Numbered from the stretch's first letter, positions 17,702-27,078 are shown. The stretch is DNA of 64,000 nt from Collinsella sp. AM17-1 (GCF_003470665.1 NZ_QRJZ01000007.1:43019-107018); one strand, 5' to 3'. Made by a program: numbers and translations. The notes: a model not told the origin generated them from the letters alone.

Positions 17702-19839
17702 TTGCGGCGTCCGCCGCCGTTGGCGCCCTGACGTCCCTGGGCCGCGCGGTTACGGCCGGCGGTGTTCTGCGCACGCGACATGCCACCGTGGCCCTTGCTG
17801 CCCTTGGGCCCCTTGCCGGTGGCGCCGCCGTGGGCCTTGCCGCCCTTCTTGCCGGTGCCGTGTCCGCCGCCAGCAGACGTCTCGCCCGGGCGCGGGGGCA
17901 CGGGACGAATCAGGCAATGCTTGGTGTAGCCAATCAGATCGCGGCGGCCGGCTTTTTCCAGCGCCTCGTGCACGAGCTTGTAGTTCTCGGGTTTGCGGTA
18001 CTGGATGAGCGCACGCTGCATGGCCTTCTCGTGCGGGTCGCGTGCCACGTAGATCGGCTGCATGGTGCGTGGGTCCACGCCGGTGTAGTACATGCAGGTC
18101 GACATGGTGGACGGGGTGGGGTAGAAGTCCTGCACTTGTTCGGGCATGTAGCCCATGTCGCGCACGGCCTCGGCAAGGTCCACGGCTTCCTTCATCGTCG
18201 AGCCGGGATGGCTCGAGATCAGATACGGCACCACGTACTGCTTGAGTCCGTATTCACGGTTCAGGCGTTCAAATTTACGGCAGAACGCGTCGTAGACGGC
18301 GCGGCTCGGCTTGCCCATCACGGACAGCACCGCGTCGCTCACGTGCTCGGGCGCTACGCGTAGCTGGCCCGAGACATGGTGCTCCAGCAGCTCGCGCAAA
18401 AACTCGTCCGAGGAGTCGGCCATGGTGTAGTCAAAGCGGATGCCGCTGCGGACGAAGACCTTCTTGACGCCCGGCAGCTGGCGCAGGTCGCGCAGCAGCT
18501 GCGTGTATCCGCTCTCGTCGACCACCATGTTTTTGCACACGCTCGGCCACAGGCAGCGCTTGTTCCTGCACACGCCGTGCTTGAGCTGCTTGTCGCAGGC
18601 CGGGCGGCTAAAGTTAGCCGTCGGTCCGCCCACGTCGTTGATGTAGCCTTTAAACTCGGGATCGCGCGTGAGCAGCTCGGCCTCGCGCATGATCGAGTCG
18701 TGGCTGCGCATCTGCAGCACGCGTCCCTGGTGGAAGGTGAGCGCGCAAAACGAGCACTCGCCAAAACAGCCGCGGTTGGAGCTAATGGAAAACTTGATCT
18801 CGGCAAAGGCCGGCACGCCGCCTGCCGCGTCGTAGTCGGGATGCCAATCGCGTGCGTAGGGGAGTTCGGCAACCTCGTCCATCTCATCGGTGGTGAGCGT
18901 CGCCGACGGCGGGTTCTGCACCACATAGACGCTGTTGGGGTAGGGCTCTACCAGGCGATGGCCGGTGATGGGGTCCATATTCTGCTGCTGCACGTTAAAG
19001 CTGCGCGCGTAGTTGAGCTTGTCAGCGGCAAGGTCGTCCCAGCTGGGCAGCAGGTCGTAGTCGTAGACCTCGTCGAGCGAACCCGTGCGGTAGACGGTAC
19101 CGTTGACGTAGGTGATCTGATCGACAGGCAGTCCGGCATCGAGCGCGTCGGCGATCTCGACGATCGCATGCTCGCCCATGCCGTAGATGAGGATGTCGGC
19201 GCCCGAGTCGAGCAGTACCGAGCGCTTGAGTTTGTCCTGCCAGTAGTCGTAGTGGGCCAGGCGGCGCAGGCTTGCCTCGATGCCGCCGATGATGATGGGA
19301 GCGTCCTTGAACGTCTGGCGGATGAGGTTGCCGTAGACCGTGACGGCTCGGTTGGGACGGCGCCCCTCCTCGCCGCCGGGGGTATAGGCATCGGTGTGGC
19401 GGCGGTGCTTGGTCACCGAATAGTGGTTGACCATGGAGTCCATGTTGCCGGCGCTGACGAGAAAGCCCAGGCGCGGCTCGCCGAGCACGGTGATACTGGC
19501 GGGGTCGGTCCAGTCGGGCTGGCAGATGATACCCACCTTGTAGCCGTGCGCATCGAGCACGCGGCTGATGATGGCCATGCCAAAGCTCGGATGGTCCACG
19601 TAGGCATCGCCGCAGATGTAGACAAAGTCGCACTGGTCCCAGCCACGCGCATCCATGTCGGCGCGGCTGACGGGGAGGAACCTATCGCGGCCCGGGCGCC
19701 AGGGGCGGGCGGGCGTCGCTTGGGAATGCTTGGTGCGGGCGACCGTGGCCTGCGCCTTGCCGCCGCGCTTTTGTTGCTGGCCCTGTTTGCCCTGCTGACT
19801 GCGCTGGTTGTTCTGAGCGTGCTGAGGCTTTTTTGCCAC
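17698..19839 (-). CDS. YgiQ-family radical SAM protein
   Basis: A UPF0313/YgiQ radical SAM protein of unknown reaction. The start is placed at the GTG complementary to 19837-19839 (MAKKPQHAQNN), preceded by GGGAGGGATC; a longer open frame to 20010 would run through a palindrome. The 713-residue protein has a low-complexity Q/G/K N-terminus, the family segment RFLPVSRADMDARGWDQCDF, a cobalamin-like N-terminal domain (CGDAYVDHPSFG), the cluster motif CFGECSFC (CxxxCxxC) and SSHPGST. It ends in a Gly/His/Lys-rich tail. Low-complexity extensions at both ends are typical of Coriobacteriia orthologues. It is a single gene, convergent with the CPBP protease. Confidence 0.9.
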   Translation of the reverse strand: MAKKPQHAQNNQRSQQGKQGQQQKRGGKAQATVARTKHSQATPARPWRPGRDRFLPVSRADMDARGWDQCDFVYICGDAYVDHPSFGMAIISRVLDAHGYKVGIICQPDWTDPASITVLGEPRLGFLVSAGNMDSMVNHYSVTKHRRHTDAYTPGGEEGRRPNRAVTVYGNLIRQTFKDAPIIIGGIEASLRRLAHYDYWQDKLKRSVLLDSGADILIYGMGEHAIVEIADALDAGLPVDQITYVNGTVYRTGSLDEVYDYDLLPSWDDLAADKLNYARSFNVQQQNMDPITGHRLVEPYPNSVYVVQNPPSATLTTDEMDEVAELPYARDWHPDYDAAGGVPAFAEIKFSISSNRGCFGECSFCALTFHQGRVLQMRSHDSIMREAELLTRDPEFKGYINDVGGPTANFSRPACDKQLKHGVCRNKRCLWPSVCKNMVVDESGYTQLLRDLRQLPGVKKVFVRSGIRFDYTMADSSDEFLRELLEHHVSGQLRVAPEHVSDAVLSVMGKPSRAVYDAFCRKFERLNREYGLKQYVVPYLISSHPGSTMKEAVDLAEAVRDMGYMPEQVQDFYPTPSTMSTCMYYTGVDPRTMQPIYVARDPHEKAMQRALIQYRKPENYKLVHEALEKAGRRDLIGYTKHCLIRPVPPRPGETSAGGGHGTGKKGGKAHGGATGKGPKGSKGHGGMSRAQNTAGRNRAAQGRQGANGGGRRN

Positions 19840-19877
19840 GATCCCTCCCGGTGTTTGTATGCTGCACGTAATTGTAA

Positions 19878-19910
19878 CCAGTCTTTTTGGGACGGGGCTA
19901 AAAAGACTGG
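19878..19910. repeat. GGGACGGGG-core palindrome
   Basis: CCAGTCTTTTT (19878-19888) pairs perfectly with AAAAAGACTGG (19900-19910) around GGGACGGGGCT. The core and T/A flanks match the element at 39774, whose outer arm is AATGAT instead of CCAGTC. It sits between the divergent ygiQ and DUF1275 genes. Confidence 0.75.
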
Positions 19911-20092
19911 TGGAGTACACGAGCTGGCGGATCGGCGTGTCGGTGCGGGTGTCGTTTGTTTCCAGACTGTGTATCCCTGCGCTGAAGGGTTCGTCTCGCG
20001 CGCACGCCATGTTGTCAATGGGTTACAGTATGAACGGCGGCTATGTTTCCGCCAACGCACGAGAGGGTCGTCAACAAGGAGGATGCACGACG

Positions 20093-20812
20093 ATGCAGCG
20101 TGCCAAACAGATATCGGAGTCCATCGAACTGGGCATTATCCTGGCGCTCGCCGGCGGCTTTATGGATGTGTATTCGTACATTGGGCGCGACCATGTTTTC
20201 GCAAACGCGCAGACGGGCAACATCCTGCTTGTGGGCGTGAGCATCTCGGAGGGCAATTGGGCACTTGCGGGGCGCTACTTCTTCCCCGTGGTGTCGTTTG
20301 CCGTGGGCATTATGCTTGCCGACCTGGTACACGAACGGTTTGGCAGCGTGATTCACTGGCGCCAAGTGACGGTGTTCTTTGAAGCCGTCATCTTGCTGGG
20401 CGTGAGCTTTATCCCCGGTGGCGGTTACAACCTGCTCGCCAACTGCCTCACTTCGTTTGCCTGCGGCATGCAGGTCGAGAGCTTCCGCAAGATCCACGGT
20501 CACGGCATCGCTACGACCATGTGCATCGGCAACTTGCGCAACGCCCTGCAAAACGTGGACGACTATATCATCACCCACAAGCGCGGCTTTTTGGAAAACG
20601 GCGCACTGTACTTTGGCGTGATCTTCACCTTTGTGTTTGGCGCCGTGCTGGGCAACTGGTGCATTGAGCGCATGGGCCTGCACGCCATTGCGGTGGCGAG
20701 CATGCTGCTGTTTATCGCGTTTGCCATCATGTTTATCGATCGCGAACGCGACTTGCACAGGAAATGGGCCCGCATCGTAGCTGACTGGCAGACCACGAGT
20801 CTTAAGCGCTAA
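20093..20812 (+). CDS. DUF1275 (YoaK-type) membrane protein
   Basis: A 239-residue inner-membrane protein of the DUF1275 family with about six hydrophobic segments; function is not established. AAGGAGG ends eleven bases before ATG 20093. Family features are the N-terminal ALAGGFMDVYSYIGRDHVFANAQTGN-like segment (residues about 16-42) and FACGMQVESFRKIHGHGIATT-like block near residue 125. Divergent from ygiQ; a 21-bp palindrome follows the stop and probably ends transcription from both sides. Confidence 0.88.
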   Translation: MQRAKQISESIELGIILALAGGFMDVYSYIGRDHVFANAQTGNILLVGVSISEGNWALAGRYFFPVVSFAVGIMLADLVHERFGSVIHWRQVTVFFEAVILLGVSFIPGGGYNLLANCLTSFACGMQVESFRKIHGHGIATTMCIGNLRNALQNVDDYIITHKRGFLENGALYFGVIFTFVFGAVLGNWCIERMGLHAIAVASMLLFIAFAIMFIDRERDLHRKWARIVADWQTTSLKR

Positions 20813-20820
20813 GGTGCATG

Positions 20821-20877
20821 TTCGTAACAACATTCAGGAGCCAGAAAAACTATCTAGCTCCTGAATGTTGTTACGAA
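20821..20877. terminator. Perfect 21-bp palindrome between convergent genes
   Basis: Arms 20821-20841 and 20857-20877 (TTCGTAACAACATTCAGGAG plus C, and complement) are perfectly inverted around a 15-base loop, eight bases after the DUF1275 stop and 14 bases before the end of the minus-strand gene at 20892. There is no T-run, so it may be a repeat element that doubles as a bidirectional terminator. Confidence 0.55.
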
Positions 20878-20891
20878 CTGCTTTTTGCGAT

Positions 20892-21428
20892 TTATTCGAG
20901 ATGCTCTTCAATCCGAGCCCTAAGAAGGGCAATGGCTGTAGGTATTCCAATTGCGGCGGCTAATTCGGCTTTATCCAAAACCTGTATGCTAAAGCACGAT
21001 TGTTTATCACATTGAAGGACGATAACTGAAGATAGCTTCACTTCCTGTTGGCTGAATATATCGTAATCTCCAAATAGGAAGTTACCTTTTATTGCGTAAT
21101 TCGGTATGTTCGTTACGCACTTCATCTCAAGTCTGTTTAGACCATAATCGAACACCGCAACTTCCTTGTGTTCGATGATGAGCGCAACCCTGGGCATGTT
21201 GCTAAAGCCACCGTCGACGACAGTGAAGAGTTTTTCATTCGCATCGTCATAAACGGTATATTTAAGACTCGATAGCTGTCCTAGTGGACCCGTGAACCCA
21301 TGTCTTTTGATGTTGAGGTTGTCTCCCGCTGGGTTGATGAGAGCCAGAGTATGCGGATAAGGATTACCTTCAATTGAGATTCGATATTCGTTTGTAGCCG
21401 TCTTGCTCGATTTAGGACCAGTAGCCAT
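20892..21428 (-). CDS. Hypothetical protein, possibly LURP-one-related fold, AT-rich
   Basis: A 178-residue soluble protein of unknown function; start is ATG complementary to 21426-21428 (a GTG one codon earlier is the alternative), with GAGGCG upstream. The middle shows repeated beta-strand patterns such as KYTVYDDANEKLFTVVD and VALIIEHKEVAVFDYG, resembling the tubby/LURP-one-related fold (YxjI-like), a tentative assignment. Base composition is much lower in GC than the neighbours and codon use is unlike them, so recent acquisition is likely. It stands alone, convergent with DUF1275. Confidence 0.6.
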   Translation of the reverse strand: MATGPKSSKTATNEYRISIEGNPYPHTLALINPAGDNLNIKRHGFTGPLGQLSSLKYTVYDDANEKLFTVVDGGFSNMPRVALIIEHKEVAVFDYGLNRLEMKCVTNIPNYAIKGNFLFGDYDIFSQQEVKLSSVIVLQCDKQSCFSIQVLDKAELAAAIGIPTAIALLRARIEEHLE

Positions 21429-21728
21429 CACGCGTCATCGCCTCGATCGAATTGGAACCGTCTTCTACTTCGTGCGGAGAATTGCGCTGTACGTTGCGGT
21501 ACATGCAGCTGCAATAACCGCATGGGCAATTTCTAACAAAATGAATGACGCTATTTGCTGCATGCATTTTATTTACTATAAAGTATCCTTTTATAAACGT
21601 ATTGTCAAACATATATTGCTAAAACAGAAACAATTTATTGACTGAGTTGGTCGTATTCTTTGGGCGATTGCTCCTATAATCTAGCCTTCGCTGCTGTCGG
21701 GAGGGAAGGACTGGGGCTCCGTTATTAT

Positions 21729-21787
21729 GTTGAAACGCTTTAACACTTTTGACGTTCTCATGCGTTTTTTGTTTCAAAAGCGTTAGG
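21729..21787 (+). promoter_or_regulatory. Inverted AACGCTTT sites upstream of the alcohol dehydrogenase gene
   Basis: GTTGAAACGCTTTAAC (21729-21744) is an imperfect dyad. CAAAAGCGTTAGG (21775-21787) carries the same AACGCTTT half-site in inverse orientation about 30 bases on. A TTGACG -35-like box (21749-21754) lies between. They could bind one regulator looping or tandem. The rest of 21432-21728 is AT-rich DNA with no supported gene. Confidence 0.35.
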
Positions 21788-21843
21788 ATGGGACTCATAG
21801 CGTGGGGCGTAATGGGCGCCCCGCACACGATGGGAGGCTATCA

Positions 21844-23010
21844 ATGGCTAATCGTTTCGTTCTCAACACCATCTCTTATCATGGTTCCGGCGCCATCAAG
21901 GAGATCCCCGGCGAGCTCCAGCGTCGCGGCTACAAGAAGATCTTCGTCTGCTCCGACCCCGATCTGGTCAAGTTTGGCGTTACCGCTAAGGTGACCGACG
22001 AGCTCGACGCTGCCGGCATCGCTTGGAGCCTCTACTCCGAGATCAAGCCCAACCCCACCATCCAGAACGTCAAGGACGGCGTCGAGGCCTTCAAGGCCGC
22101 CGAGGCTGACGCTATCGTGACCATCGGTGGCGGCTCCTCCATGGACACTGCCAAGGCCATCGGCATCATCATCAACAACCCCGAGTTCGCCGATGTCCGC
22201 AGCCTCGAGGGCGTTGCTCCGACTAAGAACCACGCCGTGTTCACCATCGCCGTGCCGACGACCGCCGGTACCGCCGCCGAGGTGACCATCAACTACGTCA
22301 TCACCGACCCCGAGAAGGTCCGCAAGTTCGTGTGCGTCGACACCAACGACGCTCCCGAGGTCGCCGTCGTCGACCCCGACATGATGGCTTCCATGCCCGC
22401 CGGCCTTACCGCTTCCACTGGCATGGACGCTCTGACCCACGCCATCGAGGGCTACACCACCAAGGGCGCCTGGGAGCTCTCCGACATGTTCCACTTTGAG
22501 GCCATTAAGCTGATCAGCGAGAACCTGCGCGACTCTGTCGCCGAGGCCAAGTCCGGTCAGCCCGGCTCCGGCCGCGAGGGCATGGCTCTTGGCCAGTATG
22601 TCGCCGGCATGGGCTTCTCCAATGTTGGCCTGGGCATCGACCACGCCATGGCTCACACCTTGTCCGCTCACTACGACACCCCGCACGGCGTCGCTTGCGC
22701 CATGCTGCTGCCGATCGCCATGGAGTTCAACAAGCCGGTTTGCGCCGAGCGCCTGGCCAAGGTTGCCGTTGCCATGGGTGTTGACACCACGGGCATGAGC
22801 ACCGACGAGGCTGCCGACGCCGCCATCGCCGCCGTCAAGCAGCTCTCTGCCGACGTGAACATCCCGCACGTCTGCGAGGCCATGAAGGCCGACGAGATCG
22901 AGGTCTTGGCCAAGGACGCCATGGCCGACGCCTGCTTCCCGGGCAACCCGCGCGAGGCGACGCTCGACGACGTCATCGAGCTCTTCAAGAAGATTTGCCC
23001 GGCTGCCTAG
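21844..23010 (+). CDS. Iron-containing (group III) alcohol dehydrogenase
   Basis: Cytoplasmic NAD(P)-dependent alcohol/aldehyde oxidoreductase of the Fe-ADH family, likely reducing an aldehyde (acetaldehyde, lactaldehyde or 3-hydroxypropanal) during fermentation. GGGAGG supports ATG 21844; an in-frame start at 21802 lacks support. The 388 residues match family length. Seen are the nucleotide motif GGGSSMDTAKA, PTTAGTAAEVT, metal-ligand region GMDALTHAIEGY and GIDHAMAHTLSAHYDTPHG. Codon use is strongly biased to C-ending codons, suggesting high expression. It is a single gene with its own promoter region and terminator. Confidence 0.92.
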   Translation: MANRFVLNTISYHGSGAIKEIPGELQRRGYKKIFVCSDPDLVKFGVTAKVTDELDAAGIAWSLYSEIKPNPTIQNVKDGVEAFKAAEADAIVTIGGGSSMDTAKAIGIIINNPEFADVRSLEGVAPTKNHAVFTIAVPTTAGTAAEVTINYVITDPEKVRKFVCVDTNDAPEVAVVDPDMMASMPAGLTASTGMDALTHAIEGYTTKGAWELSDMFHFEAIKLISENLRDSVAEAKSGQPGSGREGMALGQYVAGMGFSNVGLGIDHAMAHTLSAHYDTPHGVACAMLLPIAMEFNKPVCAERLAKVAVAMGVDTTGMSTDEAADAAIAAVKQLSADVNIPHVCEAMKADEIEVLAKDAMADACFPGNPREATLDDVIELFKKICPAA

Positions 23011-23063
23011 CCCAGTTTGGTGGTCCTTCGTCCGTAGGCGTATGGCCTTTTGACTTGCTGCTG

Positions 23064-23095
23064 GCCCCGCCGTGCGTAGCACGGCGGGGCTTTTT
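23064..23095 (+). terminator. Terminator of the alcohol dehydrogenase gene
   Basis: GCCCCGCCGTGC (23064-23075) pairs with GCACGGCGGGGC (23079-23090) around a three-base loop and is followed by TTTTT. Confidence 0.93.
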
Positions 23096-23171
23096 GTGCT
23101 GCGTCGATGCCCTGAGGCGAGCAAAACTAAGGCATGCTGCCCGCTGCGGATAGGTGGTGCACTTCTCAGCG

Positions 23172-23430
23172 TGCATTTTTGGGAGTATTCAGCAGGCTCT
23201 GAAAAATGCATAACGTTGTGAGTGGGCCGCAGCAGCCCGCAGACGCTCATCGAAAGCCATTGTGGGTGGGCTATCGATGAGCGGAGGGGGCTGCCACTGC
23301 GTTTTTGGTTTGCGCCGGCCTACAACACTGCTGCAACCGCGTCGTTATGTCGTTTGTGATGGGGCCGTTGGGGCCCACGGTGCTGAATACTCCGTTTTTT
23401 GCACGGTCCAAGGTGGGGTACCCTGAGACG
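23172..23430. repeat. Long intergenic element with inverted GAATACTCC ends, copy B
   Basis: Left end TGCATTTTTGGGAGTATTC (from 23172), right end GAATACTCCGTTTTTTGCA (23385-23403) followed by GTGGGGTACCCTGAG. Ends and spacing match copy A at 3971-4225; interiors differ. Together with the terminator and the peptidase promoter (TTAAAAT near 23573), this accounts for the 604-base gap 23011-23614, where no gene is supported. Confidence 0.6.
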
Positions 23431-23614
23431 AAGCAAATAGATGCCTCATTTTTATGCAGATACCGATAGGATTTATTCAAGATTGGGATTGTAAACCGTG
23501 TGTGTGCACAAAACCGGTGCGGGGACGTCTGGAGGCGGTTCGGCTCCTGGGGCATTGCACGTGCAGAACGGTTAAAATCGGGACTCGGTCTTAGTTTTAC
23601 TTGGAAGGATGCAT

Positions 23615-24658
23615 ATGGCTTCTAATGTTGATGCTTCTCTAGAGGAGACGCTCTCCTATATCGCTGGACAGCTTAAGGCGCTTACCTCGATTGCTTCGCC
23701 TACGGGCTATACCCGTGCGGCGACAGACTATCTGATGGAAACGTTGCGTGATATGGGCTTTGGGCCCGAGCGCTCCAATAAGGGCAACGTGTTGGTTGAG
23801 CTTGGCGGCGAGGGCGAGCCGCTCGTGTTGGCGAGCCATGTTGATACCCTGGGCGCCATGGTGCGCTCCATTAAGGACAATGGTCGCCTGCGCCCCACGA
23901 CCCTCGGCGGGCACCAGTGGTCCACGGCCGATGGCGAGAACTGCACCGTTTATACGCGCGACGGCAATGTCTACACGTGCGTGGTCCTCAACACCGAGCC
24001 TTCGGCGCATGTGGCCGATGAGCCGGTCAAGACCATCGAGAAGAACATGGAAATCCTGCTCGACGAGAACGTTGACAGCAAGGACGATGTGCTTGAGCTG
24101 GGTATTCAGACCGGCGATATCATCGCTATGGACCCGCGCACCACGGTGACGGAGAGCGGCTACATCAAGAGCCGTTTCCTTGACGACAAGCTGTCCGCGT
24201 CGATTCTGCTGGGTTTGGCCCGCGCCGTCGCCGACGGCGAGGTGACGCTTTCGCGCAAGGTATCGCTGCTCTTTACGGTGTACGAGGAGGTCGGCCACGG
24301 CGGTGCCTTTGTACCGGCCGACACGCGCGAGATGATCAGCGTGGACATGGGCTGCGTGGGCGACGACCTGGGCTGCACCGAGCGCATGGTTTCGATTTGC
24401 GCCAAGGATTCGGGCGGTCCGTACAACTACGATCTGGTAACCACGCTGTCCAACATCGCGCGCGAGCTGGAGCTCGATTACGCCATCGATGTGTACCCGC
24501 ACTACGGCTCCGACGTCGAGGCCACGCTCTCGGCCGGCTACGACATTCGCCATGGTCTGATCGGCCCCGGCGTGTACGCGAGCCACAACTACGAGCGCAG
24601 CCACATTGACGGCGTGCGCAACACCTTCGAGCTCGTCCGCGCCTACGTACAGCGCTAA
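23615..24658 (+). CDS. M42-family metallopeptidase (aminopeptidase)
   Basis: A cytosolic dinuclear-metal aminopeptidase of the PepA/FrvX/tetrahedral type that trims peptides. GGAAGG six bases upstream supports ATG 23615; an ATG two codons earlier is too close to it. The 347 residues include the metal ligands in LASHVDTLG, FLDDKLSA, the catalytic glutamates in VYEEVGHGG, VDMGC, and a final histidine region in VYASHNYERSHIDGV. Length and motif order fit M42 peptidases. It stands alone with its own terminator. Confidence 0.9.
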   Translation: MASNVDASLEETLSYIAGQLKALTSIASPTGYTRAATDYLMETLRDMGFGPERSNKGNVLVELGGEGEPLVLASHVDTLGAMVRSIKDNGRLRPTTLGGHQWSTADGENCTVYTRDGNVYTCVVLNTEPSAHVADEPVKTIEKNMEILLDENVDSKDDVLELGIQTGDIIAMDPRTTVTESGYIKSRFLDDKLSASILLGLARAVADGEVTLSRKVSLLFTVYEEVGHGGAFVPADTREMISVDMGCVGDDLGCTERMVSICAKDSGGPYNYDLVTTLSNIARELELDYAIDVYPHYGSDVEATLSAGYDIRHGLIGPGVYASHNYERSHIDGVRNTFELVRAYVQR

Positions 24659-24666
24659 CGATGCAG

Positions 24667-24710
24667 CGGCCTCGGCTGGCACGGCAGTACCGACCGAGGC
24701 CGTCCTCTCT
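24667..24710 (+). terminator. Terminator-like hairpin after the M42 peptidase gene
   Basis: CGGCCTCGG (24667-24675) pairs with CCGAGGCCG (24694-24702), followed by TCCTCTCT. The T-run is interrupted, so strength is moderate. Confidence 0.6.
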
Positions 24711-24780
24711 AAGTTGCGGTGAAATAGGGACTGTTTAAGCGTTTAAAACCACCAAACAGTCCCTATTTCACCGCAACTTA
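24710..24780. repeat. Perfect 27-bp palindromic element, copy 1 (GGTGAAATAGGGACTG type)
   Basis: Arms 24710-24736 and 24754-24780 are perfect complements (TAAGTTGCGGTGAAATAGGG onward) around a 17-base loop. A diverged copy lies at 35803-35868. It lies between convergent peptidase and mnmA genes. Confidence 0.8.
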
Positions 24781-24794
24781 TGAAGGGGGTGGGG

Positions 24795-25895
24795 CTATTT
24801 GATGGCGGCAGTCACGGTGCCGCCGCCCAGGACGATGTCGCCCCGATAGACGACGACGGCCTGTCCGGGGGCGATGGCGCGCTGCGGCTCGTCAAAGGTC
24901 AGCAACATTTGCCCGTCTTCGCCGCGCGTAAGGGTCGCTGCCTGGTCTTTCTGTCGGTAGCGGTACTTGGCGCCCACGCGAATGCCGCCGGCATCGAGCT
25001 CGGCCTCCATGCACTCTGCCGGCGCGCTCCAGATCCACTCATTGGCAGTTAGCGCCGCCGCGGTTAGGTCCTCGGCTTCGCCCAGATGCACAATGTTGTT
25101 GGCGGCGTCGACGCCCGTTACGTACACGGGATGCGCCATCGCGACGCCCAGGCCCTTGCGCTGGCCGATGGTATAGCGCAACGCGCCGTTGTGGCGTCCG
25201 ACCACGCTGCCGTCGCGCCATACGATATCGCCCGGTGTAGCGGGATGTCCGCACCGACGCTCGATATAGCCCGCATAGTCGCCATCCGCGATAAAGCAGA
25301 TGTCCTCGCTTTCGGCCTTCTTGGCGTTGGCAAAGCCCTGCTCGGCGGCAATGCGGCGCACGTCGTGCTCCTTGTCCAGGCCTGCCAGCGGAAAGATCGT
25401 GTGCGCCAGGCGCTCCTGCGTAAGCGAATATAAAAAGTAGCTTTGGTCCTTTTTAGGGTCCTCGCCGCGATGCAGCTGCCAGGTTCCGTCGGACGCCTGG
25501 CTCGTTTTGGCGTAGTGACCTGTGGCGATGTAATCGCAGCCCATATTGAGTGCCGCATCGAGCAGCGCGCCAAACTTAATATGGCGGTTGCAGATGATGC
25601 ACGGGTTAGGCGTCAGCCCCTCCTGGTAGGCGTTCACAAAGCGCTCGATCACGTTGCGGTCGAAGGTTTGCTGCAAGTCGAGCACGTGATGGGGTATCCC
25701 CAGGCGCTCGGCGACGGCCTTTGCATCGGCGATGTCGCGGTCGACCTTACTCATGCCCGTGGTGGGATCGGGCGCGGGGCAGGTGAGGCGCATGGTGGCA
25801 CCGACACATTCGTAACCCTGACTTTTGAGCAGATACGCGGTCACGCTGGAATCGACGCCGCCGCTCATGGCGACGAGCACGCGCTTGTTGTGCAT
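24795..25895 (-). CDS. mnmA: tRNA-specific 2-thiouridylase
   Basis: Installs the 2-thio group on U34 of tRNAs for Lys, Glu and Gln, taking sulfur from a persulfide relay. AAGGAG precedes the ATG complementary to 25893-25895. The 366-residue protein shows the PP-loop AMSGGVDSS (9-17), catalytic Cys in NPCIICNRHIKFG, ATGHYAK, and the second catalytic Cys in ESEDICFI. The C-terminal beta-barrel is present. It lies downstream of cysK on the same strand but a strong terminator separates them, so it is probably transcribed from its own promoter. Confidence 0.95.
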   Translation of the reverse strand: MHNKRVLVAMSGGVDSSVTAYLLKSQGYECVGATMRLTCPAPDPTTGMSKVDRDIADAKAVAERLGIPHHVLDLQQTFDRNVIERFVNAYQEGLTPNPCIICNRHIKFGALLDAALNMGCDYIATGHYAKTSQASDGTWQLHRGEDPKKDQSYFLYSLTQERLAHTIFPLAGLDKEHDVRRIAAEQGFANAKKAESEDICFIADGDYAGYIERRCGHPATPGDIVWRDGSVVGRHNGALRYTIGQRKGLGVAMAHPVYVTGVDAANNIVHLGEAEDLTAAALTANEWIWSAPAECMEAELDAGGIRVGAKYRYRQKDQAATLTRGEDGQMLLTFDEPQRAIAPGQAVVVYRGDIVLGGGTVTAAIK

Positions 25896-25923
25896 GGGGA
25901 GGTTCTCCTTGGTGGCATGTGGC

Positions 25924-25963
25924 CAAAAAAGAAAAGCGGCGCGGGAGGCTGGTTCCGCGCCGC
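25924..25963 (-). terminator. Terminator downstream of cysK
   Basis: On the minus strand GCGGCGCGGAACC pairs with CCCGCGCCGC (25936-25963) and is followed by TTTTCTTTTTT (complement of 25924-25935). Confidence 0.9.
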
Positions 25964-26075
25964 AGACATTGTAGCAAGTTCGGGCGTCCTGTGGGACACC
26001 CTGTTGGGATGAGCTCAGGCTGCCAGAAGAGAGGGGAGACCGGCGTGCCTTGGACTCGTTCTAGGAACGAGAGCT

Positions 26076-27014
26076 CTAGTCCTGGAAGAGTGCCGTGGAC
26101 AGGTAGCGCTCGCCGGTGTCGGCGAGCAGCGCCACGATGGTCTTGCCCTCGTTCTCGGGGCGCTTGGCCAGCTGCAGTGCGGCCCACACGGCGGCGCCGG
26201 ACGAAATGCCCACGAGCACGCCCTCCTTGTGGCCCACGGCGCGGCCGGTGGCAAAGGCGTCGTCGTTCTCGACGGGGATGATCTCGTCGTAGACCTGGGT
26301 GTCGAGGACGTCGGGCACAAAGCCGGCACCGATACCCTGGATCTTGTGCGGGCCGGCCTGGCCCTTAGAGAGCACCGGGGAGGTGGCGGGCTCGACGGCG
26401 ACGACCTGAATCTCGGGGTTTTGCTCCTTGAGGAACTCGCCCACGCCGGTCACGGTGCCGCCGGTGCCGACGCCGGCGACGAAGATGTCGACCTTGCCGT
26501 CGGTGTCGTCCCAGATCTCGGGGCCGGTCGTGGCCTTGTGAATGGCCGGGTTCGCGGGGTTCACAAACTGGCCGGCGATGATGCTGTTGGGGGTCTCCTT
26601 CTGCAACTCTTCGGCCTTGGCGATAGCGCCCTTCATGCCTTTGGAGCCGTCGGTGAGCACGAGCTGCGCACCGTATGCCTGCATCAGCTTGCGGCGCTCG
26701 ACGGACATGGTCTCGGGCATGGTGATGATCACCTTGTAGCCGCGGGCCGCCGCCACCGAGGCGATGCCGACGCCGGTGTTGCCGCTCGTGGGCTCGATGA
26801 TGGTGTAGTCGCCACCGCGCACGAGCTTGCCGGCCTTCTCGGCCTCGTCAATCATGTTCTTGGCGACGCGGTCTTTGACGGACCCGGCGGGGTTGAAGTA
26901 TTCCAATTTGACGAGCACACGGGCCTTGAGGTCATCGTCGGCCTCGAAGTGGGTGAGCTCCAGAAGCGGGGTGTGGCCGATAAGCTGATCGATGGACGTG
27001 TAAACATTGCTCAT
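26076..27014 (-). CDS. cysK: Cysteine synthase A (O-acetylserine sulfhydrylase)
   Basis: PLP enzyme that makes cysteine from O-acetylserine and sulfide. GGAGG precedes the ATG complementary to 27012-27014. The 312-residue length is typical. Visible are the PLP lysine in NPAGSVKDR, substrate loop [10 protein letters not shown], the PLP phosphate loop [12 protein letters not shown] and the late GISSGAA motif. A small CTCGTTC/GAACGAG hairpin follows the stop, then the terminator near 25950. It is divergent from an Rrf2-family regulator with paired palindromic operators between them, one overlapping a TTGCCA-18-TATAAG promoter for cysK, so repression by that regulator is likely. Confidence 0.95.
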   Translation of the reverse strand: MSNVYTSIDQLIGHTPLLELTHFEADDDLKARVLVKLEYFNPAGSVKDRVAKNMIDEAEKAGKLVRGGDYTIIEPTSGNTGVGIASVAAARGYKVIITMPETMSVERRKLMQAYGAQLVLTDGSKGMKGAIAKAEELQKETPNSIIAGQFVNPANPAIHKATTGPEIWDDTDGKVDIFVAGVGTGGTVTGVGEFLKEQNPEIQVVAVEPATSPVLSKGQAGPHKIQGIGAGFVPDVLDTQVYDEIIPVENDDAFATGRAVGHKEGVLVGISSGAAVWAALQLAKRPENEGKTIVALLADTGERYLSTALFQD

Positions 27015-27078
27015 GATGAACCTCCAAAGTGTTCAAGTTGCCGGTTGCCGTGTGGTTGTACGGTGAGTGCAACAGTAA

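Noticed and set aside
21729-21744. CcpA cre site upstream of the alcohol dehydrogenase gene
   Set aside because: The spacing between TG and CG is one base short of the cre consensus.
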